64,000 nucleotides of DNA, taken from positions 6,594,036 to 6,658,035 of the forward strand of contig CM055267.1 in the NCBI GenBank assembly GCA_029237695.1, read 5' to 3'. The position numbers and the translations under genes are program-made. The DNA comes from Conchocele bisecta (taxonomy: Eukaryota; Mollusca; Bivalvia; Lucinida; Thyasiridae). Under the pieces are notes generated by a model. The model was not told where the DNA came from. It saw only the letters and a program-made list of their open reading frames with translations, and searched no databases. Positions 34,328 through 45,800 of this stretch are shown here, piece by piece (position 1 is the stretch's first letter; each line of letters starts with the position of its first letter).

Positions 34328-34462
34328 TTGCTACTCCACAGTTGCACCTCCACAGTTGCACCGTCGCCTGAGAAAAGAGACCTTACAGCATATGAAACAT
34401 GTGTAGATCTGTATCTCCTGTTCAGACGTTCATTGTGTCGGATTATCGTCTACTTCAGTCAC

Positions 34463-34706
34463 CAGGGGCCCGTTTCACTAAACTTCGTACGACTAAAATG
34501 TTCGTAAGTGCAAATTTAGGATCGTCTGGAAATTTCAATTGATGAATTTACATTTAGTGAGCATAGGCTGCATATGCAGCCTATGCTCAATACATGTAAA
34601 TCCACTAATTGTTTACAAGAAAACGTTGTTAATGTGGAATTTACAGACTATCATAATTTTGCACTTACGAACATTTTAGTCGTAGGAAGTTTAGTGAAAC
34701 GGCCCT
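34463..34706. mobile_element. MITE family M1
   Basis: Full copy from GGGGCCCGTTTCACTAAACT to TTTAGTGAAACGGCCC, just upstream of the putative GnRH promoter. Confidence 0.9.
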
Positions 34707-35279
34707 TAGTAGGGTCATTACCTGAATGACGAGCGGCGTCGTCACTGAGACTGTGCGGATACACACGCTGATCTGGGGCGGGGCTATCTGAAATAAAATT
34801 TACCAACTAACAGTTAATACAAATTCTCACAATAAATCTCGGAAAAATGCTTATTTTTGGTACACCACATGACATAGTGTTTGTCGGTATTTCCTCTCTA
34901 TATGTATGGCATAACCCTACTTCCTTGATTGTAGATCCAACTTTTGTAAAGTTAGTGCAAATTGAGGTCATAATATCCGCGTTTGCGTCATCAACAATTT
35001 TGGACGTACGTCCAAATATTGAATATCTCCTGATCCGTTTGTTGGATCATTACCAAACTTCATAAATAGCTTGCTCACATTGATGGTTATACACCGAGTG
35101 TCATTGGGATGACAGTGATCTTGGTGACATTGACCTTCGTTTCACCAATTTTGTACGTACGTTAAAATGTTAAATATCTCCTGATCCTTACCAAACATCA
35201 TCTACCGCTTCCTCACATTGATAGATATTCACCCAGTGTCATTCAGGTGACATTGACATTGACCATGTAGGGCGAGACA

Positions 35280-35860
35280 CTCGCCGATGATCGCCATGTT
35301 TTCAGTACGGGCGGTTCCCGCCAGCCACAAGGCTACGTGCATTCACGTGCACAGTGGAAACAGTGATACGCTACATGTATGCACGATCACAGAATCGGTT
35401 CTGTGTCATCAACGTTCATGGTATGAGGCCATGTCAATGTCTTTCTTTGTTAAACGTCCGCGTGCGGCTAGATTTAGAGTGGTTGTGTGTGAAAAAACAA
35501 ACAATCTTGGTATGCTAGTTTACACTATTTACTGGTGAAGTAATATGAAAACTGATTGGGGACTTGTCCGTTCTTGACTTTACACTTCATACGTTTAATA
35601 AGAGTATTTTCTTATTAGCGGCAAGTTAAATTATGTTAAAAACTTCCACAACCCTTTGCAAACTGCAAAGCGTTGAGGAAGTTTTCAACATAAATTTACC
35701 TTCGTGTTTTAGGCTTTGTTTGTTTTTACCGGATACGTAGCTAGGTTTTGGACATCTAGGTGGACGTTTGACAGAGACATACAAGGACATGGTCTCGTTG
35801 ACAATCACCACAATGTATCAGATGACGAGCACAATACGTACTGACCTGATACGAATATCC
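35280..35860. repeat. Diverged foldback
   Basis: Around 35420-35515 and 35700-35810 are inverted relatives: CCATGTCAATGTCTTTCTTT and TTAAACGTCCGCGTGCGGCT match the complement of GGTGGACGTTTGACAGAGAC and CAAGGACATGG. Between them is a hairpin, AAAAACTTCCACAACCC with its complement near 35635-35690. It looks like an old inverted-repeat element. Confidence 0.55.
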
Positions 35861-35867
35861 GGGTTAC

Positions 35868-36095
35868 AACGAGTTAAAAACTGACGTTTCATTGGTCGAA
35901 CCTCGTCACATGTCACCAAATGACATCCGTCTAATGAGTCAACACAAACAAGCCCACGTTCTTTTCAACGAAACCCACATTATAGATGCTTATTCTGTAG
36001 CGAGCCTCGCAATTCCTACACTTTTCCTAGCCTTACCTGATAAACTTGACACCAAAATACACTAGACTGGTATTCTCTATATGTGTATTCAAGTA
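35868..36095. mobile_element. Dispersed repeat M7, second copy
   Basis: Homologous to 7325-7639, without the internal hairpin insertion and without an adjoining exon. It ends TAGACTGGTATTCTCTAT, the counterpart of the acceptor region of exon A. Confidence 0.7.
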
Positions 36096-36263
36096 TTGTT
36101 ACGAATGAATGTATATATAAACTGACAGATTATGTTTTATAATAACTGTCAGTTGTATGTGCGGCTTATGGGATTTGTGGCCTGTTTAGTTCCTGATCAA
36201 ATAGCACACCCTGTAGCATGATAACGATCTATGTCGCTAGCTGATGGGCACAAACCAAAACAA

Positions 36264-36668
36264 TTTTTATTTTTATTAATTCGTTCCCACGAAATAACAA
36301 TTCGTTCCCTCTATTTAACATAACAATTCGTTCCAACGAATTAACAATTGGTTCCCACGAATTAACAATTCATTCCCTAATTTAACAATTCGTTTCCTCA
36401 ATTTAACAATTCGTTCCCACGGGAACGAATTGTTAATTCGTGGGAACGAATTGTTATATCGTGGGAACGAATTATTAATTCGAGGGAACGAATTATTAAA
36501 TTGAGGGAACCAATTGTCATTTCGTGGGAACGAATTGTTAATTCGAGGGAACGAATTGTTATATCGTGGGAACGAATTGTTAATTCGAGGAAACGAATTG
36601 TTAAATTTAGGGAACGAATTGTTATTTCGTGGGAGTTAATTAATCCATCTCCCCTGCGTGGCTCCTTA
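36264..36668. mobile_element. Palindromic-module element, AACAATTCGTTCCC type (copy 3)
   Basis: About 20 modules, with the left terminal repeat lost or mutated and the right reduced to GCGTGGCTCCTTAG. The orientation switch is at CGTTCCCACGGGAACG, a perfect palindrome. Confidence 0.85.
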
Positions 36669-37965
36669 GGTTAATTCCCTATACATGTGCAATTTCCATT
36701 TGCCGAACCCATCAATTCCATTGATTTTCATGGATCGCTTCCTTGCATTTGCCTTGTATGTATATTGGTAGCGAAAGTGGAACCTCACATAGCTGTATAG
36801 ACGAGCTCAAATGTCATGCTGGCATTTTAGTTATGAGGAATGTGCCCTGCAGTATATAGATACAGAGACAAGCTGTCGATCGTCCAATCATTAACTGTCA
36901 ATATGCATACGCATCACGCCTTCTTCTTTCTCAAAGCCAACTCACCATTCTTTCAAATTAATGCATGCATTCATGAAGCATTGACGCCTTTGGTGTACAT
37001 GGACGCATGTCGAACGGACTGTAGTCGCATATTGCATATTAAACGCGATGACAATGAATACACGCATGGTAATATATGATACGCTGCGATTTACTTGCGC
37101 GACCAGAGTAACCACAGATCGGTCTGCCCGTATACAGTGTGGTCGACTATAAGGTTCGACAATGTCCAGCCGTAGGCCGCGGGTTCAAACAGTTCCCGAG
37201 TGCCACGGCAAACGTTTACCCACGGCTGGACATGGTCGTTTTTGTTACATTTCGGTCGGAACTGATCGATTCAAACAGCTGATTTGCACATACATGTTCC
37301 GGGGCCGCAGTACACGTCTCGTGATGCAGCCGCGTAAATTAAAAAAAATCCGTTCGACCGTTGTGACCTGACTGGTCTGGTGATGCAATGACGCGTTCTG
37401 CTAACGTCATGAGACACATACATTGCGTAGGTGTTGTTTTGGCCCCGGAATGAGCATTGTCTACAGCCATGATCAAACAGCACGCGTTGTACGTTTGAAC
37501 ACGGCTGTGAGCGGTGTAAAACAACGACAGTCATGTAACAATAATCTTTGCTGCACTGTCTATATAAAGGACATCACGTTTTTTATGTCTCTGCGTCCGT
37601 ATGTCAGAACTCATTTTCGATATCTTGAATCATCTTTTCGCGATACTTCACTGGTGCATTGATATTGATCAGGGGAAGAAAGCTATTCGCGTATGTGGGA
37701 TTCGTTGCACCAAGTTCACGGTCACCTGCGCTAAAATATATTGTTTTGTCACTGACTTTACTTGCTTCCGCTTTAATAATCTTTGGCTGATTTCCACCAT
37801 ACTTCATGGTGCATTGATATCGATCGGGGGAGGACATATACAGGTGGAGTTCATTACACCAAGGTCACCTGTGTTAAAACTATTTTTTTTCTCGGGTTGC
37901 TCGCTGGTCGTTTCCGCACGATAATATGACTTCGGTAAGTCCGAGCTCAACAATACTTCATATGT
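36669..37965. other. Unassigned, partly CpG-rich; TATA-like site on + strand
   Basis: No exon is supported. Around 37150-37560 CpG content rises. CTATATAAAGG at 37559-37569 is a good TATA match on the RUFY strand, 1.7 kb upstream of exon C. GTCCAGCCGT and ACGGCTGGAC at 37166-37229 form a small inverted pair. Confidence 0.4.
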
Positions 37966-38269
37966 CCATTCAGGGGCGGATCCAGCATTTGGGGAACGAC
38001 GGGGGGGGGGGGGGGGGTGTGTGTAGTTGCGAAAGTAACTCTTGCAATGTACTACGGACGGTACGGAAGTAATTGCAAAAGTTACCGTTCGCAACTAGGG
38101 AGCTGTGCTATTTTGGAGCTATTCGAAATGTACTTTCCTGTGTTTTACGGCATTTAAATTCAGACTCCAACTGGTGGTAAACTGTGATCTATGTAAACTC
38201 CGTGGCTGAACGGGAGGTCGCAACCCTGGATGCCCCCCCCCCCCACCCTCCAGATTCGCCCCTGCCATT
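37966..38269. mobile_element. hAT5-like MITE with a hairpin inside
   Basis: Ends CAGGGGCGGATCCAG (37971) and CCAGATTCGCCCCTG (to 38264), flanked by the 5-bp duplication CCATT on each side. G and C homopolymers stand near either end. It contains a short hairpin of family M8 (38024-38098). CAGGGGCG ends with 5-bp targets are a hAT-type pattern. Confidence 0.85.
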
Positions 38270-38426
38270 TATAGATATTGTGTGAATACACCTATCGAAA
38301 ATATAGTCCGTCGGCCAAACTTTGAATGTCACTGGGGCTAAAGAATACGGCATTCAGCTGTGGCATCTGTGTGCCGACACGCCACATTTCTATGTAGTTT
38401 GTGTCTCGCCCACACATGTGTGGGGG

Positions 38427-39088
38427 AGACGCAGGGGCGGCGGAAGCGGGGGGGCAGGGGGGGGCGGTCGCCCCCCCAATAATTTGGTTGGGGGGGCGTA
38501 GCCCCCCCAATAATTCTGTAAAAAAATTATTTTTTAATGTAATATATTTGTGTAATCATGACAATCTCACTGATCGGACTTCCTATCAAGGCTCGGCATT
38601 GGGGATTAGTAAAGTGTTAACGGCGCACATGTTAATTTCGTAAGACTTATTCAAAGTATATATCGTGGCCACCTGTTGAAGCGTCTCAATGGGACGGTTC
38701 AAATGGTGTTCAGAACATATATATTATATTTCACTGTTGAGAAACTGTTTCCAATATGGTATTAAAAAATTGGTTGTGATTTTGGCTTGTGAATAGTTCA
38801 ATCTCAATAAATTGTTAATCTTGTACAATTTGGATATTTTTTTCAAGATTGGGAAATATAGAAACCGTGTTGAAATATGTATACAGAGACAGGAAAAATT
38901 AGAGTAATATAATGTGTTCAAACATTGCTGAGAATGCAGGAAATTGTGTTTCACACCACTTGGATTTCAAAAAATTTACGGGGGGGCGGGGGGGCATGCC
39001 CCCGGACCCCCCTAGCGAATTCGGCCCCTTCGGGCCCTCACAAAGTTCGCCCCCCCAATAATCAATTGCTTCCGCCGCCCCTGAGACG
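38427..39088. mobile_element. hAT5-like nonautonomous element
   Basis: Inverted ends CAGGGGCGGCGGAAGC (38432-38447) and GCTTCCGCCGCCCCTG (39068-39083), flanked by AGACG on each side. GC-rich borders with CCCCCCCAATAAT enclose an AT-rich centre. There is no transposase frame, and it is 652 bp long without the duplication. Confidence 0.9.
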
Positions 39089-39094
39089 TATGCA

Positions 39095-39245
39095 TACACA
39101 GTCATATCAGGATCTGCATTGTTCGCCATTCAATCAATGAAACACCCGTTATTCTTATAACAAACAATATAAACCGTTATCAAACACCATGAGCGTGCTA
39201 TGTGATGAGGAGCTACAGTGGTCACAAATCCCGTAAGCCCCATGT
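39095..39245. mobile_element. Dispersed repeat M6, partial
   Basis: Shares ATCAGGATCTGCATTGTTCG, CAATGAAACACCCGTTATTC and ACAGTGGTCACAAATCCCGT with 8160-8420 in the opposite orientation. It ends about 40 bases before the acceptor of exon C. Confidence 0.65.
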
Positions 39246-39286
39246 CTGCAGGCACATCCACGTGTACGGAGTATTGTATGTTGTAG

Positions 39287-39384
39287 ACGTGCGATAGCTC
39301 GCTGAAGCACAAGACGGAGATGGTGACCAAGCTCGAGGAGAAGACCAATCAACTGGTGACCATCCTGAAGGACATGGAGAAACG
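39287..39384 (+). CDS. RUFY: RUFY-type protein, internal exon C (coiled coil)
   Basis: Acceptor TTGTAG (39281-39286), donor GTAATC (39385). The 98 bases encode 32 residues plus two bases of the next codon: TCDSSLKHK, then LEEKTNQLVTILKDMEKR. Human RUFY1 has SSLQQK and GKTNQV at matching places, and no residues are missing between exon B and this one. The exon leaves two bases (CG) which the following exon completes as arginine. It is coiled-coil sequence with regular leucines. Confidence 0.9.
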
Positions 39385-39412
39385 GTAATCCTCAATGCTG
39401 TCACACTGACTA

Positions 39413-39662
39413 ATGAGACACACCATGTGAGTTTGTACCTTGGACATCTGCGTAATTACATGAAATACGTTTACAAAATTTACTATGTTTCCGTAAGTGG
39501 CGTCAAAAGTCGTCACATTTTTCAGAGTACATGCGGAATTATACTCTGGAAATTGTGTCAACTTTTGACTTCATTTATGAAAAATATTGTAAATTTTGGA
39601 AACGTATTTAATGAAATTACGCAGATATCCAAAGGTACAAAATCACATGGCGTGTCTCACTT
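39413..39662. mobile_element. MITE family M2 (CTTCGGACATCTGCG subtype)
   Basis: Starts TGAGACACACCATGTGAGTT 28 bases after the donor of exon C and ends ATCACATGGCGTGTCTCA. About 39663-40129 beyond is AT-rich intron with nothing recognised. Confidence 0.85.
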
Positions 39663-40129
39663 ATATTCACAGTTCACACATCACAACTAATACATATGTT
39701 GATCATTATTACGGGCATGATATTTTCAAACGATAATAAAATAGATTACTGGAAAAACACACCATCACAGAAAGCTGAATTCCAGTAAAAAGGTGTTTTA
39801 TGCCATATTTAAATTATGGTTGAATAATAATAATTATAATAAAAATTATAATTGTAATAATCATATGTGTAACCATGGTAATCTTGTATGGCAAACTAAA
39901 AATAAAATTTGTCTCCCATGTCTGGGTACCAGTACCACTAAACTATGCATGGCGCCACCAACGTTAGACGCAATGCTACAGTAGGGAGGTAGACAATTTC
40001 CATGATGCATTTACACACGTTTAAATGATAAATATAACCAAAACTTTCGTCTGTTAACCGTCAGCACTGTTACACATGACATGTCGTCTATACTTCTACA
40101 TTTCTACTACCTAGTGTGTACACTTGTAA

Positions 40130-40377
40130 TTAAACCTTTCACCCCTAAGTGACTGGAATGGATTTTGACATGTTAATTGTGCAACCAATTCAACCGTCAC
40201 AAACCGATTTTCAGACTAGTCCATTAATGAAAATGGGGTGTTTTTGTCCTCAAAAATATGAAAATTACTTGCAAAAAGTGCAGATCCTGATGAGACGGCT
40301 CGTCACGAGCCGGCTCATCTGGATCTACACTTTTTGCCAAATACCACTATACAGGCCTATGGTGTTGAAACAATTAA
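40130..40377. mobile_element. MITE family M4
   Basis: TTAA at 40130-40133 and 40374-40377. The centre AAAAAGTGCAGATCCTGATG / CATCTGGATCTACACTTTTT folds around CGGCTCGTCACGAGCCG. It ends 73 bases before exon D. Confidence 0.85.
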
Positions 40378-40450
40378 ATCTAACAGGTCATGCTGGCGGT
40401 TGATTTTGATAATCATCTTGTGATTTACCTGTTTGAATTATCATTACTAG

Positions 40451-40537
40451 GGTTAAGCAGGCTGAGAGTGACAAACACGCTGCCGAGGAAACCGCTCGGA
40501 AACTCGGACAGGTTGTCGCTGACAAGGACTCCCGGAA
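40451..40537 (+). CDS. RUFY: RUFY-type protein, internal exon D (coiled coil)
   Basis: Acceptor TTACTAG (to 40450) and donor GTTAGT (40538). The first base completes an arginine codon from exon C; 28 codons follow (VKQAESDKHAAEETARKL then GQVVADKDSR) and AA is left over. An alternative donor GTACAT six bases on would add residues but breaks the phase with the next exon. It is a highly charged helix, the least conserved part of the RUFY coiled coil, assigned mainly by splice phase and position. Confidence 0.85.
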
Positions 40538-41525
40538 GTTAGTACATTCAATACATGGTTAAGGCGAGGATTTATATAAGCTTGCTTTTGATACAGTCAC
40601 ATATGTATACAACTGTATATGCATTGGAATCCCTGTAAACCGGACAGTTGGGAAAATCTGAATGTTTAACTTCGATGTGTTTCGCTGTTATGTATCTATG
40701 ATTACAATGATTGCAAAACACTATAATGTGTCATCAAGTGCTAATATGTCTGAATTACAGTGGAACATCTCCACACTGTACCTGTATTTTGACTTGTAAA
40801 CATTGTGCAAATAAAATTGTTAACCAATGCACAATGCAGCGAGATGGTCTTCACGTAGCAGTGATAACTGAAGGCGCCAGTGGAAGAAGGTGGCTTACTC
40901 CACAAGTGAGTTATATAGCCTCTTTTTTCAACTGACCCTTTCTATTGTTGTCTACGGCATTAATGCCGCAATCGGTGTTTCTAGGGTTAGGGCGAGCCCG
41001 AAATTAAGCATGTCTAGGGCATTTGCACAAACTATTGTCTACCTTGGAAGAGGCTGTAAGGTATAGTGTATGGAAATGGGAGGGTGGGGTAACGTCTTCC
41101 AAAATGAGCAGAGTATTGGGTCCTAGGTCCGAGTCTTCCACCTGTGTGACACAAATGCATCCTAGCGCCGGCTTACGCAAGAACCAATACAACACGGTAA
41201 TACATTGTAATGGCATCCACCACACGTAGTAGCTTAGATCTCTATGTTAATTAGGGCTAATAACGTGCCATATCGTTTATGTGTGGTTGATGATGCGTTG
41301 CTGCATGTGTCCTCTTTAAATTAAGATAAACCCTTGAGATGAAATCGTGATTCTAATTGTTAATCTTCTGCTTTCAGTAGCATTTGTTGAGCCAATGATC
41401 CAGAGAATATGGGTATATTTGCTCTGGAAATTCCGTCAACTTTAGATAACATATAATTAAAATATGTTTCGTGTGACATCGCACAACTTAGGTATAACAT
41501 CATATGGCGTGTCTCAATTATGTAG

Positions 41526-41617
41526 GTAGGGAACAGTAACTCTTGCAATCTATTCCCGTACCGTCCGTAGGTACGGACGGTACGGGAGTAGATTGCAAGA
41601 GTTACCGTTCGCAACTA
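41526..41617. mobile_element. Short hairpin family M8, most perfect copy
   Basis: GGGAACAGTAACTCTTGCAA and TTGCAAGAGTTACCGTTCGC flank TACCGTCCGTAGGTACGGACGGTA; arms of about 40 bases pair almost fully. It lies against a partial M2 copy (about 41390-41522). Confidence 0.9.
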
Positions 41618-41784
41618 TCAATTATGGTTTCTGCTGGTTTCACTTGAACATGGCCTATTGATTCCTATCGTTGTTGTTGTTATGCTGTCGTTTTATTTCT
41701 TTCTGTGGCTGTTATTTTCTCACATTCATGGGGGAAGAGTTTTTGTAGGGCTTTTGTAGCATTGGTTTTACTTTTAATAACTGT

Positions 41785-42078
41785 AGCCTATTTCACCAAC
41801 ATTGCAAAGTATACTTTGAGGGAGTAATCATTTATTTTTCCCGAAATGCATTATTTCATATAGAACTAACAACTGCATGTAGTTGATGATTAAAAGTATG
41901 CAGAATTATTATACTGAATTTATTACATTATCACAGCCAAAATGGCAAAATGGCTGTGATAATGTAATAAATTCAGTATAATAAAAATTAATAAATTTAT
42001 CCTTAAATTGAAAATTTCTCCCTCAATGTATACTTTGCTAGATAAGTATTCTTTGCCATGTTGATGAAATAGGCCACT
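41785..42078. mobile_element. MITE family M3, intact
   Basis: From GTAGCCTATTTCACCAACAT to GATGAAATAGGCCAC, with ATTATACTGAATTTATTACA and its complement meeting at CAGCCAAAATGGC. It gives the empty site for the insertion at 12571-13083. Confidence 0.9.
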
Positions 42079-42230
42079 GGTCGTGAAGTGAATGTTGGTG
42101 TCGCGTTGAAAGTTCATCGACCATCTCTGTGCACACACCATTTGTTTATCATGATTATGTTAGTTTCTTCTTTGCATGGGTTCGTGTGGTGTCTTTGTGT
42201 ATCTTGTTCTGTATTTGCCATTACCAATAG

Positions 42231-42455
42231 GACTGCCGTGGAGACTGACCTGCGGATAGAGCGGGAATGGCGGGGGAACCTGCAGGCCAACCTGGAGCAG
42301 GAGAAGACGAAGAACGGCCAGCTGCAGAACGAGCTTGTACAGCTGAGGCGACTGAAGGATGAACATTCCGAACTGCAGAAACAGTTTACAGACATAAAGA
42401 TACGCTGTGAAGAGCAGGAAAAAACGTTAGCGGAGCTCGGCTCCCATCTTAGCGA
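42231..42455 (+). CDS. RUFY: RUFY-type protein, internal exon E (coiled coil)
   Basis: Acceptor TTACCAATAG (to 42230) and donor GTAAGT (42456). The first base completes a lysine codon and GA is left for the next exon. The 74 full codons include EQEKTKNGQLQNELVQL, RLKDEHSELQKQF and CEEQEKTLAELGSHLS. The last block matches the strongly conserved CEEQEQALQEMG stretch that precedes the FYVE finger in human RUFY1. It is the longest exon of the gene here. Because of the left-over GA it can splice in frame either to 57620 or to the candidate exon at 56835. Confidence 0.95.
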
Positions 42456-42750
42456 GTAAGTGCCTGGTGTTGCGCAGACAGCAAAGCCCTTACAGTACTT
42501 CAAATGTGGCTGTGACTGGGGAAATTGATCTGATCAAGACCTGCACTGTTCTCTATTTAATCAATACAACAATCGTAATGCTTCTAACAAGCAATATAGA
42601 TTGTTACCATGTTACATGAGTGTACCATTTGATCAAGAGCTACACTAGTTATAATCCCATTCGCCCAATTTTTAGTCGCAGCCACAGATGATATCCTAAC
42701 ATGTGTGTATGGTTTTTATATTCACTGTTTCAACATATTCGTTCCAATGG

Positions 42751-42829
42751 CGGTAGTTGCGTGCTGTAACTGCAAAACTCCGGTACCGTCCGTAGCATAT
42801 ACACGTCCGTAGTTACTGCACGCCACTAC
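42751..42829. mobile_element. Short hairpin family M8, at the satellite border
   Basis: GTAGTTGCGTGCTGTAACTG and AGTTACTGCACGCCACTAC pair around GGTACCGTCCGTAG. The satellite begins at the very next base. Confidence 0.75.
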
Positions 42830-42830
42830 A

Positions 42831-45800
42831 ATGAAGGCAACTTTGAACGTTTGTATGTATGATTGTATGTATGTTTGTATGTATGATTGTATGTATGTTT
42901 GTATGTTTGTATGTACGATTGTATGTATGATTGTATGTATGTTTGTATATATGTTTGTATGTATGATTTGTTTGTATGTTTGTATGTTTATTGTATGTAT
43001 GTATGTTTGTATGTTTGGTTTGCAGGTTTGATTGTATGGTATGTTTGTATTGTATGATTGTATGTTTATGTTGTATGTATGGTTTGTATGTTTATGATTG
43101 TATTGTATGTTTATTATATTGTTTGTATGTATGATTGTATGTATGGTTTATATGTATGTTTGTATGTATGATTGTATGTATGTTTGTTTTATGTTTGTAT
43201 GTAATGATTTGTTTATGTATGTGTGTATGTATGTTTGATGTATGATTGTATGTATGTTTGTATGTTTGTTTGTATGTTTGATTGTATATGGCATATGATT
43301 GTAAGTTTGTTTGTATATGTATGTTGGTATGTTTGTTTGTATGTATGTCTTGTATTTGTTTGTTTGTATCTATGGTTTGTATGTTTGATTTGTATGTATG
43401 TTTGTGTAATGTATGAAGGCAACTTTGAACGTTTGTATGTTTGATTGTTTATGTTGTTTGTATGTATGTTGTATTGTATGTTTGTATGATTTGTATGTAC
43501 GATTGGATTGGATGATTGTTATGTTTGATTGTATGTAGGTTTGTTTTTATGTATATTTGTTAGGTATGTATGTTTGTATTGTTGTTTGCATGTATTGTTT
43601 ATATATGATGTTTGGATGTTTATGATTGTATGTATGTTTGTATTGTATGTTTGTATGTTATGGTTTTGTATTTGTAATGTTTTTATGTATGTGTGTATGT
43701 AGTTGATTTGTATGTATGTTTATTGGTATGTTTGTTTGTATGATTTGATGTATGTTTGTTTTGTATGTTTGTAATGGTTGATTGTATGTATGTATGTTTT
43801 GTATGTATGATTGTATGTATGGTTTGTATGTTTGATTGTATGTTTGATTGTATGCATATGTTGGTTTGTATGTTTGTATATGTATGTTTGAATGTATGTT
43901 TGTGATGTATTGATTGTATGTAATGTTTGTATGTATATTGTATGTATGTTTGTATGTTGTAGGCATACTGGTGTACGTTTGTTTATGTATGATTTGTAAT
44001 TGTATGATTTGTTTGTAGGTTTGTAATGGATGATTGTCATGTTTGTTTGTATGTATTGTTTGTATGTATGGTTTTGTTATGTATGATTTGTTTTAATGTA
44101 TGTATGTTTATGTAATGTTTGTATGTTTATGTTTGTATGTATGTTTGTATTGTATGATTGTATGTTGGTTGTATGTATGTTTGTAGGTTATGATTGTATG
44201 TTTGTTTGTTTGTATGTTTGTATGTTTGATGTATGTAATGGTTTGTAATGTTTATGTTTGTAAGGTATGTTTGTATGTTTGTTTGTATGTATTGTTTGTA
44301 TGTATGAGAGTTTTATGTTGTGTGTATGTATGATTTGGTATGGTTTGTTTGTATGGTTTATGTTTGTATGTTTAATGTTTGTTTGTATGATTTGTATGTA
44401 TTGTTTGTTTGTATGATTGTATTTTGTATGTTTGTATGTATTGTTTGTATGTATGTTTTGATTGTATGTATGTTTGTATTTGTATGTTTGTATGTATGTT
44501 TATGTTTGTATGTATGTTTGTATGTATGTTTGTATGTATGTATGTTTGTTTGTATGTATGATTGTATGTATGTTTGTATGTATGATTGTATGTATGTTTG
44601 TATGTATGATTGTATGTATTTTGTATGTAGTTTGTATGTCTGATTGTTTGTATGTTTGTTTGTATTGTTTGATGTATGTTTGTATGTAAGTTTGTATGTA
44701 TGTTTGTATGTATGATGGTTATGTTGTTTGTATGTATGTTTGATGTCTGAATTGTTTGTGTATTTGTTGGTGTGTTTGATTGTTATTGTATGTTTGTATG
44801 TTTATGTTTGTTGTATGATTTGTATGTATGTTTGTATTGTATGGTTGTTTGTATGATTTGTTTGTAAATGATTGTATGTTTTGTTTGTATGTATGTTTGT
44901 ATTATGTATGTTTGTTTGTATGATTTGTGTATGGTATGATTTATTTGTATGTATGATTGTATGTAATGTTTGTTATGTATGTTTGTATGTCTGTTTGTAT
45001 GTATGATTGTATTGTATGTTTGTATGTTTAAGATTGTATGTATGTTTGTATTGTATGGTTTGTATGTTTATGATTGTATGTTTATGTATTGATTGTATGT
45101 TTATGTTTGTTTGTATGTTTTTATGTATGATTGTATGTATGTTTGTATGTATGTTTGTATGTATGATTGTATGTATGTTTGTTTGTATGTATGATTGTAT
45201 GTATGTTTGTATGTATGTTTGTATGTATGTTTGTTTGTATGTATGAGTGTATGTATGTTTGTATGTTTGTATGTATGATTGTATGTATGATTGTATGTGT
45301 GATTGTATGTATGATTGTATGTATGATTGTATGTATGTGTGTATGTATGATTGTATGTATGTTTGTATGTTTGTATGTATGATTGTATGTATGATTGTAT
45401 GTATGTGTGTATGTATGATTGTATGTATGTGTGTATGTATGATTGTATGTATGATTGTATGTATGTGTGTATGTATGATTGTATGTATGTTTGTATGTAT
45501 GTTTGTATATGTATGATTGTATGTATTTTTGTATGTATGTATGTGTATGTATGATTGTATGTATGATTGTATGTATGTGTGTATGTATGATTGTATGTAT
45601 GTTTGTATGTATGTTTGTATATGTTGTTTGTATGTATTTTTGTATGTATGTATGTTTGTATGTATGATTGTATGTATGTTTGTATGTATGATTGTATGTA
45701 TGTTTGTTTGATTGTATGTATGTTTGTATGGTATGGATGTTTGTATGAACTGTTTGTATTTGTTATGATTGTATGTTTATGTTTGTATGTATGATTTGTA

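Noticed and set aside
40538..40544. Donor GTACAT at 40544 for exon D
   Set aside because: The GTTAGT donor at 40538 fits the consensus better and leaves the two-base remainder that exon E needs.
42114..42503. 129-codon minus-strand frame
   Set aside because: It is the shadow of RUFY exon E on the opposite strand.
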